Assembly: GCA_946482075.1 (NCBI GenBank) | Contig: CAMLQG010000010.1 | Location: 1-53,465 of the forward strand | Direction: 5' to 3' | Source: an uncultured Erythrobacteraceae bacterium | GTDB lineage: Bacteria > Pseudomonadota > Alphaproteobacteria > Sphingomonadales > Sphingomonadaceae | Length of the DNA: 53,465 nucleotides | The notes under the pieces: model-generated | The model's input: only the letters and a program-made list of their open reading frames with translations | The model's database searches: none | Told to the model about the DNA's origin: nothing | Program-made: the position numbers and the translations under genes | Part shown: positions 27,358 to 35,137 of the stretch, piece after piece | Numbering within the stretch: position 1 is the first letter of the stretch | Layout: each line of letters begins with the position of its first letter

Positions 27358-27957
27358 TCATGCGTGCCAGAAGTTGGGGCACGTGTCGTTCGAATAGCCC
27401 GAGGTGAAGGCTTTCTCTTGCCCAGCCGCAGTGTAGGTCGCACGCGGCCAGCGACCGATATTGACGCCGTACACGTGGATGCTCACGGATACGCGGTCGG
27501 CATAGGCATTCGTTACCCTGTGGATGTCGCCCGACGTGGGCGAAACATGCTCGACTGCGCCAGGTTCAAGTCGGCTGGGCGATCCGATTGGCTGAACCGA
27601 ACCATCGGCGCAGCGTTGATAATGCTGGCCTAGTTCGGCGCCTCGCAGCATGCCAATCAAGCCCCAGGTGCGATGATCGTGGATCGGCGTTTCCTGGCCG
27701 GGTCCCCAGACGAAACTGACCACGCTGAAGCGCTCCGCGCTGTCGCAATGCAAAAGGTATTGGCAATAGCGCTCTGCCGATGGCTGGCTGAATTCGTCGG
27801 GGAGCCAGTCATCTTTCCTCACAAGCGTCGCGAGGAGACGCGATCCTTCGGAGATGATATCGGCTTCGCCTGAAGCCCGGCTGAGTAGCTTAGAGAATTC
27901 CATTACGAATTCGCGCAGCTTCGACAGATTGCCATTATCCATTCGCATCCGTCCCAT
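27358..27957 (-). CDS. thiol dioxygenase, Gln-type (3-mercaptopropionate dioxygenase-like)
   Basis: A 199-residue cupin of the cysteine dioxygenase family that oxidises a thiol to a sulfinate using Fe(II) and O2. Iron ligands are H93, H95 (TPIHDHRTWG) and H146 (DIHRVTN), and the Ser-His-Tyr outer-sphere triad is S159-H161-Y163 (SIHVY). At the place where mammalian cysteine dioxygenase has the carboxylate-binding Arg60 (YTRNL) this protein reads YCQYL, with Gln66; that marks the bacterial Gln-type enzymes acting on 3-mercaptopropionate. The Cys of the Cys-Tyr cross-link is a Gly. The ATG at 27957 has GGAAGG upstream. It is the first gene of a two-gene unit with the rhodanese. Confidence 0.88.
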   Translation of the reverse strand: MGRMRMDNGNLSKLREFVMEFSKLLSRASGEADIISEGSRLLATLVRKDDWLPDEFSQPSAERYCQYLLHCDSAERFSVVSFVWGPGQETPIHDHRTWGLIGMLRGAELGQHYQRCADGSVQPIGSPSRLEPGAVEHVSPTSGDIHRVTNAYADRVSVSIHVYGVNIGRWPRATYTAAGQEKAFTSGYSNDTCPNFWHA

Positions 27958-28304
27958 CGGCGCCTTCCGCGCAGCAATCCACGCCGGCTGGCAGGCGCTT
28001 TCCCCCTCTCGTCTCTAGGACATCATTTGAACGGCCATGCAACATCATCGAATGGGAAGCGCCTATCGCACGCGCACCAAGGCCCCGGAATTCAATAATT
28101 TTAACATCACCGATGAGCCAACCTAAAGAGCCAGGCATCCTAAAAAAAACTCACCCCACTCTTTATGATTACTCAATTGACCGGGACCGCGATGTTGCTG
28201 TGATTGTTACCTGCGGAGCAGAACCCGCATCTAGAACATCTTGCCATCAAGGTCGGAGTTCCGAGGGGACGATTGACCGCGAAGGTCTTCGAAACAGGAA
28301 AAAA
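27958..28304. promoter_or_regulatory. divergent promoter region of thiol dioxygenase and GST genes
   Basis: 347 bases with no gene. The two genes start outward from it, so both promoters lie here. It contains a spaced inverted repeat, AGGCGCTTTCCC at 27993-28004 and GGGAAGCGCCT at 28054-28064, and an A+T-rich stretch (aattcaataattttaac, near 28090). These are candidate regulator sites without further support. Confidence 0.4.
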
Positions 28305-28958
28305 ATGAGCATCGAACTTTTCTATGCACCCGGGAGTTGCGCGTTTGCCGTCCTTACCTCGCTTGAACAAGCCGAAGCGAGCTATTCCGCGGTGAAGCTG
28401 GATCTGGCTGGCGGAGATCAGAGGTCACCTGAGTTTCTGCAGATCAATCCTCTCGGCCGCGTGCCGGTTCTGATAGCGGAGGGGCGCACGATTACCGAAG
28501 CCATTGCTGCACTGACCTACGTGGCCGCAAGCAATCGCGATGCAGAGCTCCTTTCGTTCGATGATCCCGGAGCTCTCGCCAGCGAGTACGAGATGCTCGC
28601 CTGGTTCTCCACGAGCGTTCACCTGCACATCGCGCAGATATTTCGCGGAGAACGTTTCGGCGATGATGAAGATGTCCGGCGCCTGATAAAGGAAAACGGC
28701 GTCAAGCAGTTCGCTGAAGATCTGGTCGCCCTGGAGCAGCGCTGTGCGGCCGGTAATGCCTATTCCGCAGACCGCTTCACGGTCGTGAACGCGTTCGGCC
28801 TCGTGATCTGGCGCTGGGCGCAGCGGCTTGAATGCGACACGGGCGCGCTGCCGCTCTGGTCGGCCATCGTCGCCAAGGATCTCGCCAGGCCCGCGGCGGT
28901 CCGCGCAACAGAGCGCGAGGCCGGAGGAGAGCGGTGGATAAAGCTGGCTGCTGCATAA
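28305..28958 (+). CDS. glutathione S-transferase, beta-class-like
   Basis: A 217-residue cytoplasmic transferase with an N-terminal thioredoxin fold (1-78) and an all-helical C-terminal domain. The start MSIELFYAPGSCAFAVL matches the beta-class signature with a catalytic Cys (C12). NPLGRVPVL supplies the cis-Pro, and EGRTITEAIAAL stands where the glutathione-contacting E-S pair usually lies (here E-A). ATG 28305 is chosen because AGGA precedes it and family similarity begins there. It is convergent with the LysR gene. A role in conjugating or thiol-cleaving the island's substrate is inference. Confidence 0.88.
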   Translation: MSIELFYAPGSCAFAVLTSLEQAEASYSAVKLDLAGGDQRSPEFLQINPLGRVPVLIAEGRTITEAIAALTYVAASNRDAELLSFDDPGALASEYEMLAWFSTSVHLHIAQIFRGERFGDDEDVRRLIKENGVKQFAEDLVALEQRCAAGNAYSADRFTVVNAFGLVIWRWAQRLECDTGALPLWSAIVAKDLARPAAVRATEREAGGERWIKLAAA

Positions 28959-28986
28959 AGGCTAGAGCGCGCCGGAGCAGTCTTTC

Positions 28987-29820
28987 CTAGATCGTCTGAA
29001 TCGCGCCTCTGATCAGTTCCGCCAGGCTCTCGATTGCAGGATGCGGCGACTGACGGATTCCCAGATTATAGGAGATCTTGGGTAGCGGTTTCAATTCGAG
29101 GTCGAGCACCGGGTGACGCTTGCCAAGGAAGGCCTGCGTCCGCGTCGTGATCGCAAGGCCGCTTTCGACCGCTGCGCGCAGCACGGAGATGCTCGGTGTT
29201 TCGATCACTACGGAATGCGCCTTGCCCAGTTCCTCCAGCGCATCCATCGCTGCTTCCCGGAACAGGCAAGGCTTGGACATGAGGGCGATCGGGAGAACCG
29301 GCAAAGCCAACAGCTCAGGGTCCCCCAGCCAAACGAGGTCGGCATCCATGATGGAAGCCTCGTCATCGTGTTCGCCCAGGTAAAGAGCGATATCCAGCAG
29401 ATCGGATTGGAGCATTTCGCAAAGATCGGCAGAGTTCGCGATCTTGATCTCCATCTGAATATCCGGGTTCGATCGCTTGAACCGGGTGAGTACGTTGGAA
29501 AGGATTACGTCTGCGAAATCCTGCACCATGCCGATCCGTACCGGCCCGGTGATCCGCCCTCCGAGATTTGCGATTACCTCATCGTTGAGCGCCAACACCT
29601 TCCGCGCATATTCCAGCAGCGTCTTGCCTGCCGGAGTGAGCACGGTGGTGTTCTGGTAGCGTTGGAAGATCGGCTGCTGGATAATGTCGGCTAGCCGTTT
29701 CATCTGCAGGCTGAGCGCGGATTGCGTCAGGAAGATATACTCGCTGGCACGCGCCATCGATCCCGTGTCGACGATCGTCACAAAGCTACGCAGCAAATCC
29801 ATCGGAAGGTTAACGCGCAA
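28987..29820 (-). CDS. LysR-family transcriptional regulator
   Basis: A 277-residue regulator with an N-terminal winged helix-turn-helix (DLLRSFVTIVDTGSMARASEYIFLTQSALSLQMKRLAD, first 55 residues) and a periplasmic-binding-protein-like effector domain (from about 90). The start is a TTG at 29820 or the ATG at 29802; neither has a strong ribosome-binding site. It is the only regulator inside the island and sits between the two gene blocks, so it is the best candidate to control the dioxygenase operons. By family habit it would respond to a small-molecule inducer, possibly the organosulfur substrate; the effector cannot be read from sequence. Confidence 0.9.
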   Translation of the reverse strand: MRVNLPMDLLRSFVTIVDTGSMARASEYIFLTQSALSLQMKRLADIIQQPIFQRYQNTTVLTPAGKTLLEYARKVLALNDEVIANLGGRITGPVRIGMVQDFADVILSNVLTRFKRSNPDIQMEIKIANSADLCEMLQSDLLDIALYLGEHDDEASIMDADLVWLGDPELLALPVLPIALMSKPCLFREAAMDALEELGKAHSVVIETPSISVLRAAVESGLAITTRTQAFLGKRHPVLDLELKPLPKISYNLGIRQSPHPAIESLAELIRGAIQTI

Positions 29821-29936
29821 GGCTACCCCACTCTCCTCTCAACACGCAGATGTTTTCTGCAAACTCACGATAGGACAACATCACCGAGGTTCTCAATCCC
29901 CACCGCACTTACCAACTTGATGTTGGCCTAACGCAT

Positions 29937-29965
29937 ATGCCGCCGGCCAGCGTGACCGGCGGCAT
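29937..29965 (-). terminator. strong hairpin after the dioxygenase-aldolase operon
   Basis: A perfect 10-bp stem, ATGCCGCCGG / CCGGCGGCAT, with a 9-base loop lies 53 bases beyond the stop of the dioxygenase at 30019-30885. No T tract follows on the minus strand, so an intrinsic terminator is only likely. A smaller CCAAC-ttgat-GTTGG repeat stands beside it at 29912-29926. Confidence 0.5.
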
Positions 29966-30018
29966 CGCCCCTCAAGCCGATTTGCTAGAATGTCGCTCCT
30001 TTTGCGTCGCGGATGCCG

Positions 30019-30885
30019 CTAAACCCCCACGCTTTCTCGCTGTTCGGTTGTGACTGGCGACAGACTGCCCCTGATCGTCATTCGCCGCATTACCCGACGC
30101 ACTCGATAGTCGGTCACGCCATAATGCAGCGTCGAACGGTTATCCCAGATCGCGATATCGCCCATGCGCCAGCGATGGCGCACCTGGAATTCCAGGCTCG
30201 ACGTGGTGTGCGAGTACAGGAATTCGAGAAAGTGCCTGCTCTCGGCTTCCGAGAACCCGATGATGTGCCGCGTGAACATCCGATGGACGAAAAGCGAGCG
30301 CCTTCCAGTTTCGGGATGGATAAGGGCCACGGGGCGGATGCGCCCCGCAATATCCTGTTCGCTGGGTCGCTTCGTTGGGTGCAGTCCGACCAGGTCCTTC
30401 GCGCTGAGGATCGGCGCAGAATGGAGTGCTTCCAGCCGATCGCAAAGATCCCTCAAACTATCCGGCAGGGCATCGTAGGCAGCGTACATGCTGGCAAACG
30501 CCGTATCCCCCCCGACCGGCGGAATATCGAGCGGCGCCAGGATCGACGCTGTGGTGGGAAACTCCAGATAGGTTCCGTCGATGTGCCACTGGTCCGCAGT
30601 AGTCCCGCGAGGCCGGCTACCGTCGAAGGAAATTTGCTGAACCTGTTCCAGATCCCCGCCCAGATTGTTGTGGAACGGATGGATATCAAGTTCGCCGAAA
30701 TTTTGACCGAAGCGCTTGAATTGCTCGGGCGACAAATGTTGATCGCGCAGGAAAATCACCTGCCGCTCAAGCCAGACGGCCCGCAGTTGGGCCATGGTCT
30801 CGGCCGCAATTGGTTGCGTAGCATCGATGCCATGAATTATGGCGCCGATCGCGGGGGTCAGCGGTTCGACTTCAAATGAACTCAT
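30019..30885 (-). CDS. TauD/TfdA-family 2-oxoglutarate dioxygenase (paralogue 3)
   Basis: A 288-residue dioxygenase with the triad H101-x-D103 (WHIDGTYL) and H254 (TLHYGV), and the 2-oxoglutarate Arg in RRVMRRMT (R267 or R268). The first loop reads WHID instead of the WHTD of the other three copies. The motif IPPVGGDTAFASMYAAYDALP is TauD-like. ATG 30885 has GAGAGATGG upstream. It is the last gene of a four-gene unit, starting 31 bases after the class II aldolase gene, so its reaction is probably in the same pathway as the aldolase and dehydrogenase. Substrate unknown. Confidence 0.9.
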   Translation of the reverse strand: MSSFEVEPLTPAIGAIIHGIDATQPIAAETMAQLRAVWLERQVIFLRDQHLSPEQFKRFGQNFGELDIHPFHNNLGGDLEQVQQISFDGSRPRGTTADQWHIDGTYLEFPTTASILAPLDIPPVGGDTAFASMYAAYDALPDSLRDLCDRLEALHSAPILSAKDLVGLHPTKRPSEQDIAGRIRPVALIHPETGRRSLFVHRMFTRHIIGFSEAESRHFLEFLYSHTTSSLEFQVRHRWRMGDIAIWDNRSTLHYGVTDYRVRRVMRRMTIRGSLSPVTTEQRESVGV

Positions 30886-30916
30886 GCCATCTCTCCAGTT
30901 CGAGCAAGTCCATCAT

Positions 30917-31684
30917 TCAGCAAGCGAAGCCAGGCGAGCGCCTCTCCACGCGACGAACCAGGGCCGCCCACGCAGCGTCGTACACCGATTGACCGCCGCC
31001 CGCGGCGACCAGCCCGGCAACCTGTTCCTGTGCAGCATCTGGAGCGTCGCAGACCCCATCGCGCCCTGCGCTCAAGGCCCGAATTTGTACCGCGCATGCA
31101 CGTTCCAGCATGTAGATACCGAACCACGCCTCGCCAGCGCTTGCGCCAACCGCAAGAGAGCCGTGCTTCTTCAGAAGCATGACGCGCTTGTTGCCAAGAT
31201 CCGCGACAAGGCGCTCTCGCTCCGCGAGATCAAGAGCGATGCCTTCATATTCATGATAGGCAAGCTGGGGGATCATGGTGAGCGCGGCTTGCCCGATCGG
31301 CATCAGTCCTTCTCTTTGCGCAGCCACGGCCATGGCGTCGAGCGTGTGGAGATGGATGACGAAATGCGCGTCCGCTCGTGCAGCATGGATCGCTGAATGG
31401 ATTACATAGCCCGCCGCGTTCAATTCCCCGCTTGCGCCATCTTCGACAAGATTGCCTTCGAGATCCACCTTCAGCAGATCGGAAGCCGTGATCTCATCGA
31501 AACCGAGATGAAAGGGATTGATCAGGAAATGACCTTCCGGACCGGGAACCCGGGCGGAGATGTGAGTAAAAATAATGTCGTCCCAGCCCTGCAGCGCAAC
31601 CAGCCGATACATCGCCGCCAGATCGACGCGGACGCGCCATTCCTCGGCAGGCATCGCAAGCCTGGAGGCCGAAGACGCAACCAT
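30917..31684 (-). CDS. class II aldolase/adducin-family protein
   Basis: A 255-residue zinc-type aldolase/adducin domain protein. The metal-binding HLH of VIHLHTLDAMA and the third His in LLKKHGSLAVG are present. Ahead of them stands VIHSAIHAARAD, where classical fuculose-phosphate aldolase has a catalytic Glu; this substitution is common in the adducin-like branch, so aldolase activity is not assured. I chose ATG 31684 because AAGGA stands eight bases upstream; an in-frame TTG at 31690 is too close to it. It lies between the hydroxyacid dehydrogenase and a dioxygenase in one operon, suggesting processing of a carbon skeleton after sulfur removal. Confidence 0.87.
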   Translation of the reverse strand: MVASSASRLAMPAEEWRVRVDLAAMYRLVALQGWDDIIFTHISARVPGPEGHFLINPFHLGFDEITASDLLKVDLEGNLVEDGASGELNAAGYVIHSAIHAARADAHFVIHLHTLDAMAVAAQREGLMPIGQAALTMIPQLAYHEYEGIALDLAERERLVADLGNKRVMLLKKHGSLAVGASAGEAWFGIYMLERACAVQIRALSAGRDGVCDAPDAAQEQVAGLVAAGGGQSVYDAAWAALVRRVERRSPGFAC

Positions 31685-31708
31685 ACTCAATTTCCTTTCA
31701 CGCAGTTG

Positions 31709-32638
31709 TCAGGCATCGACTGCGCTTCCGTGGACTCTCCACCGCATCAGTCGCCCCGCCCCAAAGTTCCCGAGATTCTCGGTGAACATTGCGACGAGGT
31801 CGGGCAGAACGTGATCGTCGAGCGAAGCCGAGTGCGGAGTGAGATCGACCTGGGGATGGGAATAGAAAGGATGGCCTGCCGGCAAGGGCTCGGGATCGGT
31901 CACGTCCAAAGAGGCCAGCGCGATTCTCTCACCGTCCAGGGCTTCCAGCAATGCGTCCTGATCGATGAGTGAACCGCGAGCCACATTGACCAGATGCATC
32001 CCATACCGTGCACAAGAAAGCACGGCTGCATCCACCATCTTGCGTGTTTCACCAGTCGCGGGCGCGGCCAGAACGACATGGTCGCTCTGCGCGAAGAGAT
32101 CCGCAAGGCTAACCGCTCGTTGCACACCTTGCGGCATTGGACGGTGGGATTTTCGCAGGGCGATCACATTCATGCCCAGCGCCAACGCCCGCTTGGCGAG
32201 TGCCCCGCCGATGGCGCCCATCCCGACTACGCCGAGCGTCCGTCCTTGCAAGCGGCCAGCCTGTACCGGCTTCCATTGTTCCGGGGCACTGACCGCAAGT
32301 TCTCGAAGACGACGGGCGTGAGACAGCATCGTCGCCAGCGCAAATTCCGCGAGTGGGATTGCAGAAACGCCCGGCGAATGCGTGACGGTGACGCCTTCGA
32401 ACAACCAGTCCGGATAACCGTCCAAACCCGAAGAAAGCAGATGAACCCAACGTAGCGAGAACGGCCATCCCACCGGTTGTGTCGTTTCGCTGCCCAGCGT
32501 TGGTCCGGGGGCCGCGAGCAAAATCTCTTGGCCCTTCGACAGCTCCGCGAGCGTAGCCAGCGGCCCGACGTCAATCCCCGCGGCTGCATGGCTGAAGAGA
32601 TCACAGACCGCCGGTGGCAAGAGCGCTGCTATATTCAT
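31709..32638 (-). CDS. D-2-hydroxyacid dehydrogenase (NAD(P)-dependent)
   Basis: A 309-residue dehydrogenase of the D-isomer 2-hydroxyacid family, which interconverts 2-hydroxyacids and 2-oxoacids. It has the dinucleotide loop GRTLGVVGMGAIGG, the catalytic Arg in VNVARGSLID, the Glu in DVTDPEPLP and the His in VDLTPHSAS. The glyoxylate/hydroxypyruvate reductase branch fits best by length and motif spacing. It lies 27 bases after a dioxygenase gene and 24 bases before the aldolase gene. A sulfolactate-like or similar hydroxyacid would suit the setting, but that is a guess. Confidence 0.9.
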   Translation of the reverse strand: MNIAALLPPAVCDLFSHAAAGIDVGPLATLAELSKGQEILLAAPGPTLGSETTQPVGWPFSLRWVHLLSSGLDGYPDWLFEGVTVTHSPGVSAIPLAEFALATMLSHARRLRELAVSAPEQWKPVQAGRLQGRTLGVVGMGAIGGALAKRALALGMNVIALRKSHRPMPQGVQRAVSLADLFAQSDHVVLAAPATGETRKMVDAAVLSCARYGMHLVNVARGSLIDQDALLEALDGERIALASLDVTDPEPLPAGHPFYSHPQVDLTPHSASLDDHVLPDLVAMFTENLGNFGAGRLMRWRVHGSAVDA

Positions 32639-32665
32639 GGTGGAAACCGAACTCAGCTAGGTCGA

Positions 32666-33472
32666 TCAGGCCGGTTCCACCATCACGCGGTGCATGCGCC
32701 GCTGATAGCGGGAATCCTGCACGATGTAGTGCTGCGTGATCTGGTTATCCCAGACTGTGATGGTGCCCGGCTTCCACACCACGCGGACGTGATATTCGGG
32801 AATGTAGACGCGCTTGAACAGGAATTGCAGCAGCATCTCGCTTTCGTTCGGATGCAGCCCTTCGATCTCGCGCGTGTAGCCGCTGTTGACGTAGAGGCCG
32901 AACCGTCCGGTGACGGGATTCTCAACCGTGGCGGGATGCGAGACGGGCGGCGCTTCCGGCTTCGACACGCCCCAGGATTGCAATGCGTCGCTATCCTTCA
33001 GGAACGCCTGCAATTTTGGCGACAGTCCTTCAAAGACCGCCTCCATGTCCGCGAAGATCGTGTCGCGGCCGTTAGGCGGAATATCGATCGCCTGGAGGAA
33101 GCTTAGCCAGCGTGTCTGTTGCCGGGTCGCACCATCGGTATGCCAGGTGTCCCGACCATAGGAACCGTTGGCGACAATTACCTTCACGGCCGGCACATCT
33201 GGGAAGTCTTCATGATCCGGATGCGGTGCCGTTTCGGGCTTGCCGAAATGGCTCGCAAATCGCGCAAGATCATGCGCGTCCACGCCAAACTGCTCACGGA
33301 AGACGAGAACCTTGCGTTCACGCAGGAGACGATCGATCTTCTCCACCATGCTTTGCTCGATCGGCTTGGTCATGTCGACACCGACGATCTCCGCACCACA
33401 AATCGGAGTGATCGGTTTGACCTCCAGATCGTTTGCCATTGCTTGGCGCATATCCGCGATAGAATCAGGCAT
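32666..33472 (-). CDS. TauD/TfdA-family 2-oxoglutarate dioxygenase (paralogue 4)
   Basis: A 268-residue dioxygenase with triad H111-x-D113 (WHTDGATR) and H248 (TQHYIV), and R262 (RMHRV) for 2-oxoglutarate. It shares long stretches with the dioxygenase at 19543, for example GRDTxFADMEAxF, SWG, TQHY and MHRV, so these two are recent paralogues or orthologues joined in one island. ATG 33472 has GAGAGG upstream. It heads the unit dioxygenase-dehydrogenase-aldolase-dioxygenase; a palindrome lies about 95 bases upstream. Substrate unknown. Confidence 0.9.
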   Translation of the reverse strand: MPDSIADMRQAMANDLEVKPITPICGAEIVGVDMTKPIEQSMVEKIDRLLRERKVLVFREQFGVDAHDLARFASHFGKPETAPHPDHEDFPDVPAVKVIVANGSYGRDTWHTDGATRQQTRWLSFLQAIDIPPNGRDTIFADMEAVFEGLSPKLQAFLKDSDALQSWGVSKPEAPPVSHPATVENPVTGRFGLYVNSGYTREIEGLHPNESEMLLQFLFKRVYIPEYHVRVVWKPGTITVWDNQITQHYIVQDSRYQRRMHRVMVEPA

Positions 33473-33565
33473 TTGACCTCTCCAGTGTCTGTTTTTGCGA
33501 GCCGAAGAGCCCTACTTCGTTCCCCGAAAATCTCGTTCTCAAGCAAGATAAGTCAAATGAGTTTT

Positions 33566-33578
33566 GCTCACAGTGAGC
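33566..33578. promoter_or_regulatory. palindrome upstream of the dioxygenase-aldolase operon
   Basis: GCTCAC-A-GTGAGC is a perfect 13-bp palindrome in the 150-base gap between the exporter gene and the operon that starts at 33472. On the minus strand a TTGACT (about 33551-33556) lies between it and the gene and could be a -35 element. It is a candidate operator only. Confidence 0.35.
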
Positions 33579-33622
33579 TTGAGAGACAGCTCCGGCCACG
33601 ATCGCGGTGAGATGGCCATTTC

Positions 33623-34729
33623 CTAGAGAAGAAGCTTAGCGCAAAGGAAGGATAAGGTTGCGCACCAGGCAGTCGCGCCTGCGATAACGATAAGCGGCCG
33701 GACGCCATATCCAGCAAGCTGCGCCATCGGCGAACGAATACCCGCAGCCGTGAGAGCAATGACCACGAAAATCGACCCCAGCTCGGCAAGTCGAAGCGCC
33801 ACTTCGCCCGGAACGATCCCGGTGGAGTTGATGACGACGACCGCAAGAAATCCCATGACGAACCAAGGCAATCCGAACACGCCCTCGCGTCGCTTCGATC
33901 TAACACCGAAGCTCATGCTGATGATCGCCAGCAGCGGTGCCAGCAAGCATACCCGCGTAAGTTTGATGATGGTAGCGATCCCGCCAGCCTGATGCGAGAA
34001 GGTGTAACCTGCGCCCAACGCCTGGGCGACGTCGTGGATCGCCGCGCCAAGAAAGAACCCAGCTTCGCGGTCCGTCATACCCGCTTCCCTGGCAATGATC
34101 GGATAAGTGGACATCGCAATGGCGCTCAGCGCGGCGATGCCGATGAGGACGATCGAAAGCTCGGCCCGTTTCGTCCGCCGTTCGGTAAGCACTGCGAAGA
34201 TCGCCAATGCGGCCGAAGCCCCGCAGATCGCGACAGCTCCCGCCGCAAGAATGCCGAACCCGACATCGAAGCGGCATGCGCGTGCGATGACGATCCCGCC
34301 CGTGATGGTCAACGCTGCCACGAGCGTGACCGCAAGAAGCACGCTTGGCCCGAGATTGCCGATCTGCCCGGTCGTGACGCGCGCGCCCAGCAGCACGATC
34401 CCGATCTTCAGCACTGTTCCCGCGGCAAAGCTCAGGCCCGGTGCAAGCTTCACGTCCTCGGCAAGGAAATTCAGGGACAGGCCGACCAGGAACGCCATGA
34501 GCGTAAGCGGAACACCGTAGTGATCCGAAATGAAGGCGGCCGCCAGCGTCGCCAGTGCGGTAACGACCAATCCGCTCTTCAGATCGCGCCAACGCGCTGC
34601 GGGCTTTCCTTCAATATCACAGTATAGATCCGCGACAGAAATGGCCTGCGTGCGATGGCCGGCATTCGGCCTGAACGCCGCCGAGTTCTCGAACGTCAAT
34701 CTTCCGTCGCGCTTGTCGATGTCACTCAT
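33623..34729 (-). CDS. YeiH-family putative sulfate exporter
   Basis: A 368-residue integral membrane protein with about ten hydrophobic helices, of the family often named 'putative sulfate exporter' (YeiH, UPF0324). Recognisable parts are GLSLNFLAEDVKLAPGLSFAAGTVLKIGIVLLGARV, AICGASAALAIFAVLTERR, and FFLGAAIHDVAQALGAGYTFSHQAG. The ATG at 34729 has GGAGG nine bases upstream; the in-frame ATG at 34774 adds 15 low-value residues. It lies upstream of the dioxygenase operon on the same strand. With the sulfite dehydrogenase in the same island it would remove sulfate made from organosulfur compounds; export of sulfate by this family is not firmly proven. Confidence 0.88.
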   Translation of the reverse strand: MSDIDKRDGRLTFENSAAFRPNAGHRTQAISVADLYCDIEGKPAARWRDLKSGLVVTALATLAAAFISDHYGVPLTLMAFLVGLSLNFLAEDVKLAPGLSFAAGTVLKIGIVLLGARVTTGQIGNLGPSVLLAVTLVAALTITGGIVIARACRFDVGFGILAAGAVAICGASAALAIFAVLTERRTKRAELSIVLIGIAALSAIAMSTYPIIAREAGMTDREAGFFLGAAIHDVAQALGAGYTFSHQAGGIATIIKLTRVCLLAPLLAIISMSFGVRSKRREGVFGLPWFVMGFLAVVVINSTGIVPGEVALRLAELGSIFVVIALTAAGIRSPMAQLAGYGVRPLIVIAGATAWCATLSFLCAKLLL

Positions 34730-34858
34730 CCCGCCTCCGCCTGTCGTATGAGGCCGGGCTGCAAATGGCGTCAATCAAGGCATTTTAATGAAAGCTATCA
34801 GTTTGTTTCATGTCGTCCAATTCAAGTGCCGAACAGGCAAGAGAGGCCAACAAATGCA

Positions 34859-35089
34859 CTATCGATTATCGCCACGGGTGATCAGTTCAGCGGTTAGGTC
34901 CGCTGTGGCAGCCGAGAGCGTCCAGCCCAGATGTCCATGACCGGTATTGTAGAAGATACGCTTTCGCCGCCCCTTGCCCAGGCGCGGCAACATGTCAGGC
35001 ATCATTGGACGCAACCCTGCCCAAGGAATGACCCGATTTGTGCCGATATCCGGGAATAGCATGCGCACCCAATCGACCAGAGGCTTATT
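34859..35089 (-). pseudogene. 3' remnant of a D-amino acid dehydrogenase (DadA-like) gene
   Basis: About 75 codons match the C-terminus of FAD-dependent D-amino acid dehydrogenases: VIPWAGLRPMMPDMLPRLG followed by IFYNTGHGHLGWTLS. The FAD-binding N-terminus and most of the protein are missing. Sequence upstream of about 35089 in the same frame has no family similarity and is overlapped by a plus-strand gene. It is a decayed or truncated gene at the end of the island, probably from an earlier insertion or rearrangement. Confidence 0.7.
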
Positions 35090-35137
35090 GTGGTAGCCAA
35101 TCGGGCGGTCTCCTTGGTCAAGAAGAAGTGATGCTCC

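Noticed and set aside
27358..27957. Calling the cupin a plain cysteine dioxygenase
   Set aside because: The substrate-binding Arg is replaced by Gln (YCQYL), which in bacterial relatives goes with 3-mercaptopropionate preference.
19543..33472. Naming any of the dioxygenases tauD
   Set aside because: The family motifs are certain but substrate specificity is not; relatives with the same triad act on sulfonates, sulfate esters and aryloxy acids.
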